Shown here piece after piece: positions 6,230-7,386 of a stretch of 7,386 bases of DNA; the stretch's first letter is position 1, and each line of letters starts with the position of its first letter. A program made the position numbers and the translations under genes. The stretch lies in the NCBI GenBank assembly GCA_009782245.1, contig WRKK01000238.1, forward strand, positions 1-7,386, in the 5' to 3' direction. Source of the DNA: Defluviitaleaceae bacterium. Lineage in GTDB: Bacteria > Bacillota > Clostridia > Lachnospirales > WQUN01. The notes under the pieces were generated by a model, which did no database searches, was not told the DNA's origin, and saw nothing but the letters and a program-made list of their open reading frames with translations.

Positions 6230-6594
6230 TAAAATTCCTCCTTGTTTTTGGCTGTTTTGTGGGATTTGTTGGGTTCTTGTTGTTCCTCGTTTTCGTTTTC
6301 GGCGTTAAACCATTCGTCGTGGGGTTCGTCTTCGGCGGTTGCGAGGGGCGGCGGCGGTTGGGGCGGTTTTTTGCCGATAATCACGCCGATTCCTGCCAAG
6401 ATTGCGGCAAAAATGAAGTATTGTCCGCTGTTTGCCATGTGAAAGCTGATTATGTCGTAGAGGTTGGCGGCAACGGTAATCTGCCCAATTTGCAGGGCTT
6501 CGGCGATAATCTCCGTGCCACGGCTGTATGACCAGATTGCGTAGGTCAGCAGTAGTGCGGAAATGCCGTAAAATAGGTACTTTGTGGCTTGCAT
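6229..6594 (-). CDS. Small two-helix membrane protein, first gene of the transporter operon (121 aa)
   Basis: The family is not recognised. Residues 5-23 form a hydrophobic helix, 24-57 a mildly polar loop, and 58-74 a second helix (FIFAAILAGIGVIIG). It then switches to a hydrophilic tail (75-121) that begins KKPPQPPPP, becomes acidic and rich in E, N and Q, and ends with lysines. The KK after TM2 fits a cytoplasmic tail, placing the loop outside. GGAGG (6602-6606) lies 7 nt before the ATG, about 24 nt below the predicted transcription start, so it should be well expressed. Its position as the first gene of an apparently regulator-activated operon, and its translational coupling to the permease, suggest an accessory subunit, assembly factor or immunity/sensing protein. 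That role is inference only. Confidence 0.85.
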   Translation of the reverse strand: MQATKYLFYGISALLLTYAIWSYSRGTEIIAEALQIGQITVAANLYDIISFHMANSGQYFIFAAILAGIGVIIGKKPPQPPPPLATAEDEPHDEWFNAENENEEQQEPNKSHKTAKNKEEF

Positions 6595-6624
6595 GGGTGT
6601 TCCTCCTTTGTTGTTGATATTTAT

Positions 6625-6630
6625 ATTATA
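6625..6630 (-). promoter_or_regulatory. -10 element of the transporter operon promoter
   Basis: The minus strand reads CGC-TATAAT-ATAAAT, a perfect -10 hexamer. The hexamer 17 nt upstream is AGCCAA, which does not resemble TTGACA. A promoter with a perfect -10 and no -35 normally needs an activator, and the 11-bp repeats cover the -35 position. The predicted start is near 6618, giving a leader of about 24 nt. Confidence 0.75.
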
Positions 6631-6646
6631 GCGGCGGTTTCTGTAT

Positions 6647-6691
6647 TTTGGCTGAAATTTGGTTGAAGTTTTTATGAAGTTTTTGGCGAAA
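6647..6691 (-). promoter_or_regulatory. Probable response-regulator operator of 11-bp direct repeats
   Basis: On the minus strand three units run directly together: CTTCATAAAAA (6669-6679), CTTCAACCAAA (6658-6668) and TTTCAGCCAAA (6647-6657). The consensus is YTTCANCMAAA. A weaker TTTCGCCAAAA (6681-6691) lies upstream, 1 nt out of phase. An 11-bp period on one face of the helix is what tandem OmpR/PhoB-type winged-helix dimers require, and the unit resembles known pho-box half-sites. The array ends 16 nt before the -10, so it replaces the -35. The regulator at 1639-2292 is the obvious candidate. Confidence 0.65.
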
Positions 6692-6715
6692 TTTTTTATT
6701 CAAAAATCTGCAAGC

Positions 6716-6745
6716 AAAAAAAGGCGGAATGTCAAAAATTCCACC
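6716..6745 (-). terminator. Intrinsic terminator after the retropepsin-like gene
   Basis: On the minus strand GGTGGAAT (6738-6745) and ATTCCGCC (6723-6730) form an 8-bp stem with one G-U pair and a 7-nt loop, followed at once by seven U residues (6716-6722). It begins 26 nt after the stop codon of the protease gene. The G-U pair is possible only in the minus-strand RNA, which supports this direction. It insulates the transporter promoter from upstream transcription. Confidence 0.88.
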
Positions 6746-6771
6746 CCTGCTGTGTAACTTTCCTGTTTTCG

Positions 6772-7260
6772 CTATTCCCCTGCCGTGTTTACGGTATAAA
6801 TCCGCTGATTTTCTAGGATAATGTTGGTCTTCTTCGGCTCGTCAATCGGAATCAAAATAAGTTCCCACTTCGCAAAGTCAAAGGTAACGACAAAATACCG
6901 CAAAATATCCAGCCCTATCAAATTGGGATAATCCTTGTCGTCGTCTGCCAAAATATGTAGCGGCCAGTTGACTAAATCTCTACCGAAAAAGTTGACAGCT
7001 GGCAGTATTACGTAAGTGGCGGACTTTTTTTCAACCCCTGCGGATTGCATTGTTCTATTTGGGTCGGTTATTGCGTTTGCGGTTATCCAGTCGTTGTCGT
7101 AGCCCAACTCGTTTAACGTTTCTTTGCTTATGGTGGTAATGTCCGCACCTGTGTCTAGTTTGAAATCTTTCGGCTCTAAAATTACCTCGTTTAATGGTTT
7201 CAAAAATACATCAATTATGCCGCGCCCCTCTGGAGAAATTGGGATTGGTTCATTAAACAA
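6772..7260 (-). CDS. Retropepsin-like (clan AA) aspartic protease domain protein (162 aa)
   Basis: A small soluble protein with one retropepsin-like domain. The catalytic motif FKLDTGADITTIS has D36-T-G-A, and a second hallmark, LIGLDILRYF (114-123), fits the hydrophobic-hydrophobic-Gly element near the C-terminal end of the fold. Retropepsins act as homodimers, each chain giving one Asp. No signal peptide or membrane helix is present, so it should be cytoplasmic. The natural substrate of such bacterial proteins is generally unknown, and proteolytic activity is inferred from the motif. The start is TTG: it is the first possible start after an in-frame TAG and has an AGGGGGAG site (7267-7274) 6 nt upstream. 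It overlaps the preceding gene by 8 bp, so the two are probably co-translated. Terminator 6716-6745 follows. Confidence 0.88.
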   Translation of the reverse strand: MFNEPIPISPEGRGIIDVFLKPLNEVILEPKDFKLDTGADITTISKETLNELGYDNDWITANAITDPNRTMQSAGVEKKSATYVILPAVNFFGRDLVNWPLHILADDDKDYPNLIGLDILRYFVVTFDFAKWELILIPIDEPKKTNIILENQRIYTVNTAGE

Positions 7261-7386
7261 TGTAAACTCCCCCTAACTCAAGCACGGTTGGGTCGCCTGC
7301 TTTATTTCCTTGGGAAAACGAAATCCCTCTCCCTGTGCCGTCTTCTATCCGCTTTCCTCGCCAGTCTTCCTTGGTGTCTGCTGTGT
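7253..7386 (-). CDS. C-terminal fragment of an unrecognised protein (partial, 43 codons visible)
   Basis: One minus-strand frame is open from the window edge to a TAA at 7253-7255, whereas the other two frames contain stops at the points expected of non-coding frames. The visible end is hydrophilic and glycine-rich, with DWRGKRIEDGTGRG followed by ISFSQG and a hydrophobic finish LELGGVYIV. Its stop lies within the first codons of the retropepsin-like gene (8-bp overlap), the arrangement of a real upstream operon partner. The 5' end lies outside the window, so total length and function are unknown. The family is not recognised. A retropepsin partner or substrate is conceivable but unsupported. 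Confidence 0.6.
   Translation of the reverse strand, partial: TADTKEDWRGKRIEDGTGRGISFSQGNKAGDPTVLELGGVYIV

Overview
The window looks like chromosomal DNA from a low-to-moderate GC Gram-positive bacterium, most likely a member of the Clostridia. The reasons are GGAGG-type ribosome binding sites 4-9 nt before nearly every start, a textbook sigma-A promoter, A/T-rich spacers and the style of the two-component/ABC module. No marker gene is present to place it more exactly. All supported genes are on the minus strand, so biological order runs from high to low coordinates.

Layout in transcription order: (a) 7253-7386, the C-terminal end of an unrecognised gene, overlapping by 8 bp a small soluble retropepsin-like aspartic protease gene (6772-7260, TTG start) that ends at a good intrinsic terminator (6716-6745). 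(b) 6625-6691, a promoter with a consensus -10 but no -35. In place of the -35 are in-phase 11-bp direct repeats typical of OmpR/PhoB-type response-regulator sites. (c) A five-gene operon: a small two-helix membrane protein (6229-6594), a full-length MacB/FtsX-type permease (4826-6229), its ATPase (4070-4765), a second permease with most of its extracellular domain missing (3084-4070), and a second ATPase (2421-3080). It closes with a 16-bp hairpin terminator (2376-2413). (d) A consensus sigma-A promoter (2324-2352) driving an OmpR-family response regulator (1639-2292) and a sensor histidine kinase (314-1639). (e) 1-313, non-coding, repeat-rich DNA: three hairpins in a row just after the kinase, a REP-like palindrome, an A/T inverted repeat, and about 12 copies of an 8-bp tandem repeat that runs off the window edge.

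Working model (inference): the kinase senses a cell-envelope signal, probably an antimicrobial peptide or other envelope-active compound. The regulator then binds the 11-bp repeats and switches on the small membrane protein and the doubled ABC transporter. The TCS has its own constitutive-looking promoter, while the transporter promoter looks activator-dependent, a sensible design for an inducible resistance or export module. Most individual parts belong to known families. The less familiar parts are the asymmetric duplicated transporter, the leading small membrane protein, the retropepsin gene pair and the repeat-dense tail.
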